From Kappaphycus alvarezii (taxonomy: Eukaryota; Rhodophyta; Florideophyceae; Gigartinales; Solieriaceae), in the NCBI GenBank assembly GCA_002205965.3, contig NADL03000609.1:248001-312000 (forward strand): a DNA stretch of 64,000 nt, given 5' to 3'. The position numbers and the translations under genes were made by a program. The notes beneath the pieces were generated by a model. It did no database searches and was not told the DNA's origin. It saw only the letters and a program-made list of their open reading frames with translations. Below are positions 47,971-60,301 of this stretch, one piece after another. Each line of letters opens with the position of its first letter. Position 1 is the stretch's first letter.

Positions 47971-48333
47971 ACCTACAACGATCCCGCCCCTAACTTCTCC
48001 AACCGTCATTTCCAAATTTACTTCCATTTTATCTAGATATTTTTATACTGTATTTAACCCTCTGAATCGACCCCGAATCAAGTCCCTTTTCCCTTTTAGC
48101 TTACCTCCTCCTCCAAATTCGCCTTTTTTTGAGAAGAAGGGCGCAAATGCACTATTGCAAAATCCCTTGCAGATTTATTTTACCTATTCCTAATCTATAG
48201 AACCTGCCCCGGGAGCCTATTTAAACCCCTTTATTCTAAGTTCCAAATGCCCCCGATCATTTTACTCATCACCCCTCTCCCCCACACACCCAAAGCACCC
48301 CACATTGCCTCCTGTTCCCCAACTTCTATCACA
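47971..48333. promoter_or_regulatory. Upstream region of the acidic-protein gene
   Basis: AT-rich, then C-rich DNA with TTTAAACCCCTTTATTCTAAG at about 48219-48240 (TTTAAA being a possible weak TATA-like site) ahead of the start codon. Its role is inferred from position only. Confidence 0.35.
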
Positions 48334-48950
48334 ATGAGCAACCTTCGCCCCTCTGTCCCTATTTCCAAAAACCGCCCTTCCCGTTCCATCAATGGCCTTC
48401 GTCTCGCCGCCTACGGGCCAACCGATGCCGACGACTACATCCGGCGGCAAACAAAGAAGCAAATCATCGAGTTCGTGCGCCGCCTCTTCATAGAAGAAGA
48501 AGCGAGGGAGGTAAGTCCGGGAGAGGCTGAGAAGGTCGAGGAGGAGAGCGGGGAGTCCTTCGAGGAATGGTTAGCCCCTGAGCTAGTGTACGAGGATCAG
48601 GAAGATGAGGATGAGGAGGATGAGGAGGATGAGGAGGATGAGGAGGATGAGGAGGATGAGGAGGATGAGGATGAGGAAGAAGAGGATGAGGAGGAGGAGG
48701 AGGAGAGGAGGATGAGGAAGATGAGGCAACAGGGGGCATGGAAAGTGTTGGACCGGTGGGGCCTGGAATAGAGAGTATGGATCAAGTTGTGCCCACGATG
48801 GAACCGGATGGAGATATCTTTAGTAGTCTAGATATCTCCCAGGGGGAAATAGAGAGTTGTGAGCCATTCGCAGATATTTGTGGGGACTGCTTGGACAGCA
48901 TGGATATTTTAGAGGAGTTGTTTGGATCTGATTTAGAGAATGGGAAATAA
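48334..48950 (+). CDS. Small acidic protein of unknown function
   Basis: The start MSNLRPSVPISKNRPSRSIN (48334) is followed by GLRLAAYGPTDADDYIRRQT and KKQIIEFVRRLFIEEE, a likely amphipathic helix, then about 45 residues of almost pure Asp/Glu coded by GAGGAT/GAGGAG repeats (48598-48725). In the other frame after the repeats the protein continues EDEATGGMESVGPVGPGIES to LDISQGEIESCEPFADICGD and DSMDILEELFGSDLENGK, stop 48948-48950. One frame change lies in the low-complexity GAG/GAT tract, where a lost base is most likely. The acidic, hydrophobic-spiced C terminus resembles a transcription activation region, but no domain is recognised. A perfect GTAAGT donor-like string at 48512 may mark an alternative intron. 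Start also possible at 48247. Confidence 0.55.
48598..48725. repeat. GAGGAT/GAGGAG microsatellite
   Basis: Purine-only hexamer-like repeats code for Glu/Asp on the plus strand. The antisense frames give artificial poly-Ser or poly-Pro/His peptides. Confidence 0.95.
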
Positions 48951-51199
48951 GAGGACCAAATTAATTGTTAGTTTCTTAAGTATCTTTTGCTTAGAGTATA
49001 TTGTCCACACAAAGTATTTTTATGCATTTCTTAGTATCTTCTGTAGTTTTGTTCGGACTTTAGGGGTAGCCAAAAGTCTATATAAGCTGAGTAAACTGCT
49101 TCCTCATGGAGAGGTCAAGCAAGTTGGCAGACAACTTCAAGCCAAGTCCCGAGTAGTAGGAAGTTGAGAGTCAACTTCAGACCCAAGAAAACGTTTTCTT
49201 ACGCTGGTCGCAGAGCGTCAGTGGTAGACCCTGCCCCTTTTATACTTGCTTGTAGCTTCCTCAACTCTCTTCTATATACACTCCCTTTTGTTCGTTCAAC
49301 AATACCACGGCAGCACTTTTGTCGCTCGCAACACCTCCTTCTCAGGGTAATTGGTTCTGAGGATCTCCTCCCCCGCCGATTTACCCCTATCAACGGGTCG
49401 GGGGAATTGACGGATGTGTCCGAAGTCCCCGTCTGCTTCTGCATAATTGCACTGCTGGATACTGTACGCACAGTACTGTCGGTAAATCTATCCGACTGAC
49501 GTACGCAGCAGTGCGAGGGATGACTACTCTACGAGGCACGGAGGGAAGGCACGAAGCCCGAGATTGCTCTCTGTTTACTGATGCTTCCTTGCGATAGCAT
49601 GCTTCTGTTCATATGTCCGCCCACCTCCCTCTCGCTCGCTTCCCGGTTCACTTTCGTGGATGTGGTCGCTCTTATACACTGCCATTGTAGGCTTTCGCGA
49701 CCCCTAGCATACTCACGTCCGTATCTTTGCTGGGCCATCATGCCCTCCACGTGCTGACCGAACGCTTTTGCTTCTTTGGCTCCGGGTTGGCATCCCCGAT
49801 TTGGTCTCACCTAGGGCATTGAGCCTACACACATGTCATCACTTCTGGTACCGCGGAGTGCTTCCACCAGCACTTTATGGGAGCGCGACCGGTGAGACAG
49901 CCGTCAAATCCAGTGACCACAGCGATGAGTCTATCTGCCGCAGTGCTCATCGCAAAGGCCTCCTCTTCCTATCGCCCCCGCCTTCCTCGTTGCCTGCCCC
50001 TCTCCTATATCTGGGGTCCGTACCTACGTCAATTCCGAACCCCACCATCTTCGAGGATACGGTGTCCCTGATAAGTTGCTACCGTTGCCAATCACCTACG
50101 GGCCCCCAGACGAGCGCGTCTCGATTTCCAAGTTTTGTCTTCACGTTGTGCAACGGCATACCTCTAGATACAACTGGGGCAGCAAACATGTTATCAAGCC
50201 CGCTAGCCTCCCTGGCACTGACGCTTGCTGTCCGGAGCCAGCACGCTGAAGAACATTCATGCACCCCGACCCCCTTCTCGTGAGCCCTCCCTGCGGTGAA
50301 AAGGAGGAGCGAAAAGGAGGGGCAGGGGGGATAGATTGATTAGAAGGAGATAGATGCGACCGTAGACCATATTCATCCAGAGAACTAGCGAGGGCACGTG
50401 GGTGGGGAGTTGAAACAGCGTTTGTTGACGTGAGGAAGTGCTAGAGGCGATTCGAGCATCAGCAGAAGTCATGGCGAATTGATTATCAGGACCGTGGCGG
50501 TGCATGAACACACGGGTGTCAAGGAGAGCATTCGTGGTGGGGCGATGAGGCTCTTGCGCGATCCTATTAGGGTGAACTATGCTGGAGTGTTGACCGCTGG
50601 CGGGCCCGGGCGTCATGGGATGCCCTCTCGACCTCTCCCACCCTATCCTCTCCTCTATCTGCTGCCGGGCCCGTTATGGTCCTTAACACCGCATTGTTTC
50701 ATACCTTCCCTTGCCCTACCCCTCTTCCACATTTCCTCTTCCGAATGGGCCATCATGATCTACCGCTATCATCGTTGCGATGGAATCGCACGGCGACCAA
50801 GCCACTAATTGAAGGTCTGGTATTGTAACAGCTTCCAAAAACGTTAGCCCGCTATGCCTTCCAGCCTGCCCTTCCTTCCGCTCCGCTAATATCCTGTTGC
50901 AGCCCGTGTTGCCTTCCCCCGGCACAAACCCTTCCTCATCAGCCTTTGATGTTTCTGTCCGCTGTATCTGATCTCTACCGTCATCTGTCACGACGCTTCT
51001 GTCTTTCATTCAGTCGCCGATCTTGTGCAATTCCGATAAAACGCCACCACTCGGAGCCTTCGCTAAGCCCCACGCATCCCCAACTCTCTTGACCTACACG
51101 AATCACGTTGGCGGAGTTATCCATGAGTTTTGACTCTGTATTTGCCCCTGATCGACGCTCTGCAACCGCGCTCACAATGCATGTTATGAGTCTCTCATA
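48951..51199. other. Unassigned, partly C-rich debris
   Basis: 48951-49500 is AT-rich to mixed and empty. From about 49.55 kb the DNA becomes C-rich on the plus strand; the frame at 49768-50283 (with SLISCYRCQSPTGPQTSASR) may be the 5' part of the LINE-like element that follows. No secure call. Confidence 0.35.
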
Positions 51200-54100
51200 G
51201 CACGGGAGTCCACAATGGCCATTGTCGTCGTCTACATCCATGAAAAGCTTAGGTCAGTCATTGGCCCACCAGCGCCGGTGATATACAGCATTTGCTCGCA
51301 CCCTATCCAACCCAACCCTGCTGGTGCCCACCGAGCCAAACTCAACCTTCCTGCTGTCTCTGCTGACCCTCTGGCCTCCACTTCGCCAGCTGCTGCTTCC
51401 TCGACCACTTCCGCCTTTGACTCTCCCGGTGCCGCGCAGACCACATGCGTCAGCATATCCTCCGCACTTGGTGAACATCAAGAAGTCCTCCCGCTACTAC
51501 CCGACCCGGCAAAGGCCCTTTTGGCCTCACTCCCGTTTACCTCGTACTACCGCAGAAGTTGCTCGGTCTCGCTCCTTCATCCCCACCAGCACAACGAACA
51601 CCAAACCTCGCTTCACCTAAACTTGTGACCTGCACCTCATCCCCTCGCAAGAATCTACTTTCACGGTCGCTCCGGTACAGCCCCGGCACCACATTGGACC
51701 CTACCGCCGCCCCCACGCTGCCGCTTCTGCCAGCACTGCCCAGGAGGAGCGCATATCAGATTCCTCGAATGGCCGCTTCCGACTCCGCTGGTGACGCTGC
51801 CCCATATGCTCTCTATTGCCATCCTCCTCCGTGCACTCCGTGCGAACAATGCTGGCACCACCATGAAAACTAACACGCGCCTCTAGCTTTTCTCATCTCT
51901 CGTGCCGATGATGGGAAAGGGCGCCCTTTGGTTCGAGCTCCTCGCCGCAAAACGTCGAATTCGCCGACGTCCCCACTTCCCAGCGCTCGCCCCGTATCAA
52001 GGCGCCCTATGCCGAATTCCGCTATGGAAAAGACATACGGCTTGTACAACGCACCTCTAGCTGGCGTCAAAGACCCACGCACACCACAAGCGCTGCGCGA
52101 GCTGCAACCCACTGGCCCATGGGCCATCATCCCTCTCCCTGCCTCCAAGCTACCCCTCGGCTCCGCATCACTGAGGCAACCGTCGCACGCGAGACACTGC
52201 TGCAGGGCTTGACTGCACTCCTTCCCGTTGGTTTCATCCACTGGTCAAGAACCCTGTCAGAGCCGAAGCCAGTGCCACTAGGCCTTCGTCCTGACCAGGC
52301 TGGTCAACCGCATCGCTGAGCGGCAACTCCCTGACTCCGCTCCTCCGTAATCGTCGCTACCACGCTACTACCCTGCTAACCTCTCCAGGACATGATCCGG
52401 CCCACTGTCGTCGGCTCAGTTCTTCGTCGAATTGCAGACAAGCTTTGCGGCCTGCCACCGTTGATGATATGAGGATTTCCTTCCACCGTGCTTGATGGCG
52501 AATGGCATCGAAGTCGACATGGACGCCGTTGTGTACGGTTCGCTCGCTCTCCTTCAAAATGTCTCCCGTGACCCAACAGTTGCAGCTGTTTTGGCCGATG
52601 CCCACAACCACTTAAAGAGTGTGGATGAAACAAGCGGTGCGAGATTATGAACTTTGGCGCCGTGTCAGCGCTTGGCAAGCATGAGCATTAGATGCTCGGT
52701 GTCAGCTTGTGATGAATTTATCCGTGCTCTTCAGCATGTGATTTACATTCGTCGAACGGTCGTGCGCCGAACGGTCACTATATTTTGCAAGTGTGGATTT
52801 GTACCACCGTTGACGAGGTAGTTTGGACAAAGTGAGGATTGGAGCCATCGGTTTCAGATGGTGAAACTCTGCTGTTTCAGTGGATCGACAGAAAGGGCGG
52901 GACCATCTCCCCACTCATACGTCTACCGCCGCCCATTCCACGAACATGCTATAGACCGTTCCCAACCACCTGTGCTTGTCTCGACCTCCCAACGCAAACG
53001 CACCATGATAACCAATGCCCGAAGTACCTTAAAGGGAGGCCCGCGGGTTTGCTTATTTTTTCCTTAAAACGCACTCCCTAATCCGCCGTATAGGGGATCC
53101 CATCGACATTATCCTCAAGCAGTGGTTCGTGGATGGCGGTAACATCACTGGGGCTCGACGATCTTCGCACTGCGCTCCATCTTATTCAATGTCACGACCT
53201 CGCCGTCGGCCTATACATCAATCTACGAAAAACCATGATCTTCTGGCCTTCCACATCCTCCCCATTCAGCTCCTACTTTCGTCTTGACTTCTACTTTGAA
53301 AATGCACGGATCAAAGTTTTGAACTACTTGGTGCCTCCTCGGGGACTATCACCTCAAAATCCATCATTCAAGCCAAATTGTAAGCGTGTCGGAACACCAT
53401 CTGCCTAGTCCACAATGTTCGCGACCCTTGTACAATCTTCCGCATGCATCGCCTTTGCCACTTGGTTTGCCTGATGACCCACGCTTTCCGTCTCGGAGCC
53501 GTAACACTCTACAAACGCTGCCTCTCATTTGACGACTTACAAATGACCTACCCCTGTTTCCTTCACTGCGTCACCCTCTCAGACCGGGCTGGGGCCGGGC
53601 ATGACTCCTAGTCCGTCTTGGTGGTCACGGATCGCTTCACCGTTAATCCCTACCTCTACGCTGCCGCCGCCAGAATCATCGATGCAGCCGGGCTCGAGCT
53701 TGCACTTCTAGGTACCAAATGCCACGCACTTTCCAATGCTCGGCACGCATGCCCTGCTACTAATAGTTTTCCCCTTGCTCAGGCCGAACCAGTTATCCGC
53801 TCTTTCTCGGTTCCATCCCAGGAACCCGTCGTCCCCTGACCTCGGCCCTTATGCCTCCAATGTCCTCGCTGTCTCACAGTAATACCATCGCAATCCTAAA
53901 CAGTGTATAGCAGGCCGCACGGGCCCACTACAAGGAAGAGTTTGGAATAGAACGCTACTCCCATACTGACACCCACTCGTGACTCGCCTTCGGGCACAGC
54001 CCTGGCACCTGACTCAGCGCCATCCGACGACTGCCACCAAAGTAGTCCACAGCAATAGACTTTGTGGTAGGACCACTATGTACGCCACCCACTACATCGC

Positions 54101-54830
54101 TATGGTGCAGCGGCAGCAAGGCCTCCTATTCTTCCCTGAGAGCCCGCCACTTACCTGCCACCCCTGCCGCAGACGGATGGATGCGTTGGAGATCCACGCC
54201 GTGCTTTCTGCCCGTCTGGTTTGGTAGACTCCTCTTCACAACTTTTCTTGTAACGTGCCTGCACTCCATGTGATCCTCGCAGCCGGACGTGACTGCTAAT
54301 TCGAGACACCGCCTCTCATACCCAACTCAGAGATATAGCCAACGGACATCCTCCTATAGCCTTCAGCCACGTTCCTTGCGACTAACACCCAGCTCCACGG
54401 ATGTGATATCACCACAATCCCCCATTCAAATCCAACACATGCATAAAGGCCATCCAACTCGTTAGGGGCCCCGCCGATATCGCCCAACGTGATGAAGTCC
54501 GCCACTTCGAGCGCAAATTGGGCCGTCCGCCTCCCAATCCACCGACCTTCTACTTGCCTCCAACTTCACCCTTCAGCTCATCGCGTTTGACTCTATAGTC
54601 GCCCCGTCCAATGAAAACACTTGCTTCATCTTTAAATTCATTGTGGCTATTGCCCGCTGCTTCTGGACGGGTACCGGCACCGTCTGCCCAAGGACCTATC
54701 ACCAGCTTAGTTCCATTAAATGTTGTCTGTATCGAGGTCCGTCTAGTCTCCAACCCCTCCACACTCCGCGAACATTGCATATCTGGTTAGTTCGTGATTC
54801 TATGGTCAGTCCAGTCAGTGCAACCTCCTA
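51200..54830 (+). mobile_element. LINE-like retroelement with reverse transcriptase and CxxC/HA 3' domain
   Basis: At 53118-53408 a reverse-transcriptase core is recognisable: KQWFVDGGNITGA (the YxDDG box with the second Asp replaced by Gly), LGLDDLRTALHLI, DLAVGLYINLRKTMIFWPST (the GLxLNxxKTxxxWP block) and an ARIKVLNYLVPPRG strand. A thumb-like region follows (MHRLCHLVCLMTHAFRLGAV). At 54150-54330 the 3' domain appears: LTCHPCRRRMDALEIHAV, then a PTDILL/CDITTI-like pair. Upstream, 52500-52640 has a coherent NGIEVDMDAVVYGSLALLQN frame. Multiple frame changes and the lost Asp make it inactive. Confidence 0.55.
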
Positions 54831-55179
54831 GAAAAAAAAGTGGAAATAAATCACTTCTCCATCACCCCGATTCAGACCCTTCCATGCCAACATGGCAATG
54901 CAACTCCATGGTACTTCACGGCTCAACCTCTATTGCTGAATTTTAGTCCCCCGAACTAATAAACCCCGCAAAAACATTAGTCTTCTCATTTTGCTGACCT
55001 GCCCCCTTTAGGCAGGACGTTTTCCGCGTTACGCTCCACACCTCGAGTGACCCTTCCTTCATTATGACTGCAATCCTAACTGCGTATCTCACACGCACTC
55101 TGTCCACCCTGGCTACATTCTCCCCTGCACTCGTCAAAGGCTCATTTCTGTTACTTGGTCAAGCGTACCGCCGTTATCT

Positions 55180-56540
55180 TTGCTAGTTTTGTTCCGACTC
55201 AGGATGTCCATTACACACGGTTGTAATGGTCTTGACGTGCAGCTTGCAGATCACATTTCAACACGAGCAAGCGGGTTTTCCCTAAAACCTACCCGAAAAA
55301 TGCTAGAGGAAACACGCGACTGCTACCTACCCTTTCCAGACACAAAACGCTTTCACCGAAGACCAGTCTTCACGCTTCATCATCGCCTTCGCGTGGGCCA
55401 TCTCCCACTAGAATCGCTCACCTCAAGGAGTATATTCCGACCGCAGTTCTTAGTTGCCACGAATCCCACGGAGTTATTTGCCAGCGACTCCATTGGCGTC
55501 TCAGCTCCGTCAACTGGTCTACTGCAATGGTTATTACTACCCAAGTCCTGCCGGTGTCGAAAACCTAGCTTATCGGTAGTGGTGAAACACTCAGCCAGTG
55601 CCGCAAGACCCCTCGATAGATTCGTACCGTCAGATGGGTCGCGCTGCTCTCCGTACCTTCCACAAGCTCCAGCCGCAAACCCACAGACCCCGCCGACGCC
55701 TCCGTCGCTCGTGACCCAGCCCCTAAGACCCTGACGCTATTACCTATTACCCCCAACACCCTCTTGCTGTCCTATTGCGGGTACTACATGAGGCTGATGA
55801 CTGCACTTTTCGGAAGGATAATTTTGGGGTACACAATCTAATCCCAGCGATCACTCTGTCACCTCCCTCCGTCGCCGCGACCGTCGCAACTCTGCTTGCT
55901 CCCAGTGACACCACCTCCCTCAATGGTCAATGCCCCTCTCTCCCTGTGTCTCGGGTCCACAGGTCCAGAATGAAGTCTGCTCAGCCATAAAGCACCAGCA
56001 TCTCCACCTGCCGGGATATAAAGACCCCGCCTTACCGCTCAGCTGCCACTACTGCCGTGCCATGATAGATCCCGAGAGCGACCATGCATCGGGATGAAAG
56101 TATGAGCTTGGGATTGTGCAACGATGCAACACAACGCAAACTCCTAACCGCGCATACATGTAGGGTCACTAGTGCCTGTCAGCAAGGGGTAGTATTCCTG
56201 ATTCCTGATTCCTGGCACCGACGATCGCCGCACCGACATCCTCGTACAACCACCCGTCCCTCCCCAGCTGTTCGTCTGACGAGTTGAAAGCCTTCAAAAT
56301 TACAGTCCAGTCGCCGTTGGCTCCCACTGCAATTCGGAAGCTGCTACTAACTCCCCTGGTGCTACTGAGCTTTTGGAACACGTCAAGTTCCGTGCCTTTG
56401 GTTGGCCTGCTCGTGATGCAATAATGCTGCTTCCTCGTGCTGTCGCGTCTACCCCTGTGAAGCCGCACTTTTAAGCCACTTGCCTCCGCCATCCTTGGCA
56501 TTCCCTGTGCGCACTGCCAACATGATTTTCAAGCGTTGGC
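55180..56540 (+). mobile_element. LINE-like retroelement fragment, second C-rich copy
   Basis: Coherent plus-strand frames at 55180-55734 and 55775-55990 lead into a 3' domain with SCHYC-AMIDPESDHASG (CxxC, D and HA, near 56045-56100), DILVQPPVPPQLF near 56235-56275, and further text to about 56.5 kb. The arrangement repeats the CxxC/GDHA/DILV order of the other copies. Broken. Confidence 0.45.
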
Positions 56541-58343
56541 ACTAAACATATGGCATTCAATTCCGCAACAATAGAAACCCTGCCAAGCCGCTTGCCCGAC
56601 AGAGGTTTGAGCTCCTCCTTTTTGCTCAGTGTCGTGAAAGCGCCCTATCTTTTCCTATTTCATGAAAACATAGGCCTCCCAATCTGGACCGCTGGGGTCA
56701 CATGGGTCACTAAACCCTGCGAGGTCTAATATTGCTCTGTGATGCGCGACCCAGTTCAGAACAGTACTGACTGTATACAGTAATTAACGTAATCCTCATA
56801 ACGAGCCGTTGCCGCCATAAACCATTGGTGCGGGAATCATGGGAGCGATCCATATTGCTCTCCTCTGGCACAGCGATATGTACATTACCCCTCCCCAACT
56901 GTCCAATTCGTCCCCCAGCCTTAGGACACTTTGGCCGCGTCCACCTGCTCACGCCAAGTTTTCGACGATTGTGCCCAACATATCGCGATTCGCGCTGCCG
57001 CCGGTTCGACTACAACAAGGGGCAATTCTGCAGCGCCTCAGCCGCGCCGTCTGGTCCAGCGTTGCTACCGCACTAATCGCTTGCATGCCATGTCTTGCCA
57101 AGGGTCCCTCTCAAAGTGAGTAACCCGTTGTCCATTGTATGACATGGATTGACCACCCACGCGTACTGAAATAAATGAAAATACATCGAAATCATACGGC
57201 AAGTGCAATGTCAATGCCAGTGTTGTTGTTTTTCGTCGTTTGGGCGGGAGATTCAGGGAGTGCTTACTGCACGAGTGTGGGGTCTAGGGCCGGTCAGCGG
57301 ATTGCTGTGTTGCGCGTTGCTTTGTGCATGTGTTGATGCTTGGTGATGGCAAGCGGGCGGGGATGCGTCATTGGCATTGCGTTATATACTTTGTTTTCGT
57401 ATGACCTGATGACCAAGGAGCTCGAAATAAATTACTAGAGTGCCAGGTTCCAGAGTGGTGCAAATAACTAAAAAACTAACAATTAAAGAAATTTATGCTC
57501 AGAATCGTGTGGGGTGTTGATGCAGCTCGACAATGATTCGAATTAATTTACGTAATAATTCCAGCAAAACTCAAACCGGTGCGAAGGTAGTCTCGAGAGA
57601 GAGAGTGGACTTGGAGCCAACGAATCCACTCTTGACACTTGGCCAGGCTGCGTGATCCAAGCTTTGCTTCCGTCATAGCACTGTCCTCGAGACACTTTGT
57701 CCTCGAGGACAGTTTCCATTACATGTTCGACACGCTGCGTGGCGGCATATCGGATCGAGGTAGGGTTTTTATGTATGAACAACTAGCAATGGTCGGTAAC
57801 CATCTTGTGACCTTCTGTTATGGGTTTATCGAAATGCAGCCGTGGGTGGGCGGAATCGCTGCATTTGTATCAGCTATATGTACAATTACCTCGCAATGTG
57901 TTGTAGCTTTTGAAATATCCTCACGCGAACACAATTCAATGTAATCTACATATGTGACACACTTGACGCAGAGGTAACCAAAATCTCTGGCACTACTCCG
58001 CTCTTAGGCTCTTGCCTTACTACTTGGAGTTCACCCCGTGGTTTCTAGGGTAGGCCAGCGTCGATAATAGGAAGGCCTGGTAGGTGTTGGCAAAGGGCCC
58101 TTTCCGACGAAACACTCCTGTTTTATGTCTGTTAGAAGAAGTTATTCCCCTTAACTTTACACAGTGCGCGACACGGATCTTGAAATGGCATCTGGTGTCC
58201 AGTCCGCACTGATCTCATTTCACGCGGCCTAGGAATCAGATATTCGAAGCAGGAGATCTGTTCGCGTTGATCATTCAACAACATCGCACCTTTTCCGACA
58301 GCAAGTTCGCACAAGCATGGAGGTCGGATCCGTAATATACGGC
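56541..58343. other. No supported gene; unexplained 101-codon frame
   Basis: A plus-strand frame at 57639-57944 (with SFHYMFDTLRGGISDRGRVF and a hydrophobic QPWVGGIAAFVSAICTITSQ segment) could be a small membrane protein, but I recognise nothing in it. 57120-57540 and 57950-58340 are empty; the latter is the 3' flank of the transporter paralogue. Confidence 0.35.
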
Positions 58344-59849
58344 TTACTCGCCGTTGCCAAGATTGATGCCGATGAATGGTCCACAACTGCAATCCCAGCT
58401 GCCAGTATCAGCCACGGTACACAACACACCACCCAGGCTGCCATTGTCCTTGGATTCATTGGAAGTGGGATGGGAGATGCAGAATCCGACTTGCGACTAT
58501 TGCGCAGCATCCAAAACAGAAACAGGCCGCTCTGAAACAGAAAGCTTAATGCCGTAAAGTGGGTCATAACGATATGAATCCCTGTGGATTCGACAAAATG
58601 ATAAAGCACCGACCCAAAACTGAGTGTGTAGCCAAGACCTGTCATCAAGCTGGGTGGAGGCCGCAGCGAATCCTCATCCGCAGCCATTCCATGCACAATA
58701 CCATCCACAAAGTTCTTCATGCCAGCAGAGTTGACGAAGAAACTGACGGCTGTAGAAACGATTATGAACATCTCGACGATGGCCTCAATTGTACTTAGTA
58801 CGGAACTGGAACATCATGGTTCCCACCAGAATGGCCACAAGAGGTACTGTCGATATCTGCCCTTCTTGGAAAGACAAGGCAAGACTCGGCTGTCCATCAG
58901 CAGCATCGCGCGGTACGACTTGCAAGACGGCGAGAACCCAACCGATGTTCAGAGGAAGCTCAACACACGCCCAATATGACACTGAACCGATAATTGGCTA
59001 CTTGCGACGCTGTGGGATTTATGAGGTAGTAGAGCGAAAGTGACGGGCATAGTGTTGGGAAGACCGCCCAGGGCGACAATACCAATCAGTAGGGGGCTTG
59101 CGGAATTTCGGAGGCCGGAAAAGTCGGAAAAGAGAGAGGATAGAGAGAAGGGACGGACGGCTTTGGCAGGGCACCAACGATTATGACGACGGAAACGAAA
59201 AGCACGCCTTTAACCACAGTAAAAGAACTAAAGACACCGAGGAGAATGTCCAGGAAAAAGACGACAGCGATAGTGCCGATGAGCCAATATATCACGTAGA
59301 GATAGAGCGGAGGTGGGGAAATGGTGCCGCCGTGCATAAACTGCCAGACGGCCTGAGGGCCAGCCAGACCATAGGAGACGAGAAGAGCGATGAATGAGAG
59401 GAAGGTGAAAAAGTAGAAGATGGAACGAAGGATGGTGGATTTAAGGAAGTGATTCGCTATGGACGAGAGTGATACACGGGGAGGGAATCATGGATGATAG
59501 GATCAGGTTGTGGGCTAAAATTGGTTACCTCGGAGGAAGTTGTTGGGGCGGTGGTAGGGATGGAGTGATATGAGCCGGACGAGAAAAGGAGCTTATGTTG
59601 GGAAAGTTGCATAAGTTCAATGAAGACCCAAATAGTCCCGATTTGGCAGAAAAGAGTGAGTACAAATGTTATGATGAAGACGTTGACTGAGACGTTGTAC
59701 AACGAGACAGGGAGGGCGAGGATTCCACTGCCGATGATGGTGGCGATGGTTATGAGACAGCAGATAGCCAGCACGCGCACCTCATGATACGGTTTCGGAG
59801 GCGTAGGTGGAGCTGTAGTGCCTGATGAGAAGTTGGGTCTTGGGGTCAT
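58344..59849 (-). CDS. Amino-acid transporter, AAAP type (paralogue 2, inverted)
   Basis: A diverged duplicate of the transporter at 26.4-27.9 kb. The start MTPRPNFSSGTTAPPTPPKP is followed by the same first span LITIATIIGSGILALPVSLY, then QIGTIWVFIELMQLSQHK, a Ser/Thr-rich loop, YLYVIYWLIGTIAVVFF, FTVVKGVLFVSVVIIVGALP, LPLNIGWVLAVLQVVP, FIIVSTAVSFFVNSAGMKNF, FLFQSGLFLFWMLRNSRKSD and VCCVPWLILAAGIAVV, ending GPFIGINLGNGE with TAA at 58344-58346. About six frame changes are needed (for example near 59475, 58990, 58790 and 58375); the paralogue fixes the frame. Differences between the copies are mostly conservative, which argues that both were selected after duplication. Substrate unknown. Confidence 0.72.
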
Positions 59850-60301
59850 CTTGAGCGACGGCGTGGGGGGGAGAGCGGAAGGGCGCTCAACTTTGATCTT
59901 GGTGGTTGATGTTTGTTGATGCGTGGTGCATGGAAGAGAATGGGATTTCAAGTAATCAGCATGGAGCAATCGTTGCAAGTTGCGGGAAACGAAACCACTC
60001 TTCCAAGATGGTAAATATTCAGTACGGTACAATAATGTAGACTGATCAGTGTACTGTACTGTATGTATGTACAGTACAGTATACTTTTTACCAAGCACGC
60101 TGCACTGCAGAGTGCGCGATTAATTAATGCGCATTTAACATCCAGCACTCTGCACTGCACAGAGTGCTGCAGAGTGCTGGATGTACAGTACGTAAATTAA
60201 TTTACGCAATACATAAACATCACATTCCGATTCCTGTTGCAAATGATATTATTCGCTGCCGTAACTACCAGCAACTGAGTTGCTCCATGGACATCCATTG
60301 C
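59850..60301. promoter_or_regulatory. 5' flank of transporter paralogue 2 with palindromes
   Basis: It contains overlapping TGTACTGTACTGTA and GTACAGTACAGTA words at 60048-60078 and a long inverted repeat at 60138-60184. The promoter role is inferred from position. Confidence 0.45.
60138..60184. repeat. Perfect 17-bp inverted repeat
   Basis: ACATCCAGCACTCTGCA (60138-60154) is exactly complementary to TGCAGAGTGCTGGATGT (60168-60184) across a 13-nt spacer. A related CTGCACTGCAGAGTGC stands at 60101-60116. Confidence 0.92.

Noticed and set aside
48488-48785. Poly-Pro/His and poly-Ser proteins opposite the acidic gene
   Set aside because: They are antisense readings of the GAGGAT microsatellite.
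57639-57944. Possible small membrane protein
   Set aside because: One hydrophobic stretch only, no neighbour or motif support; noted but not called a gene.
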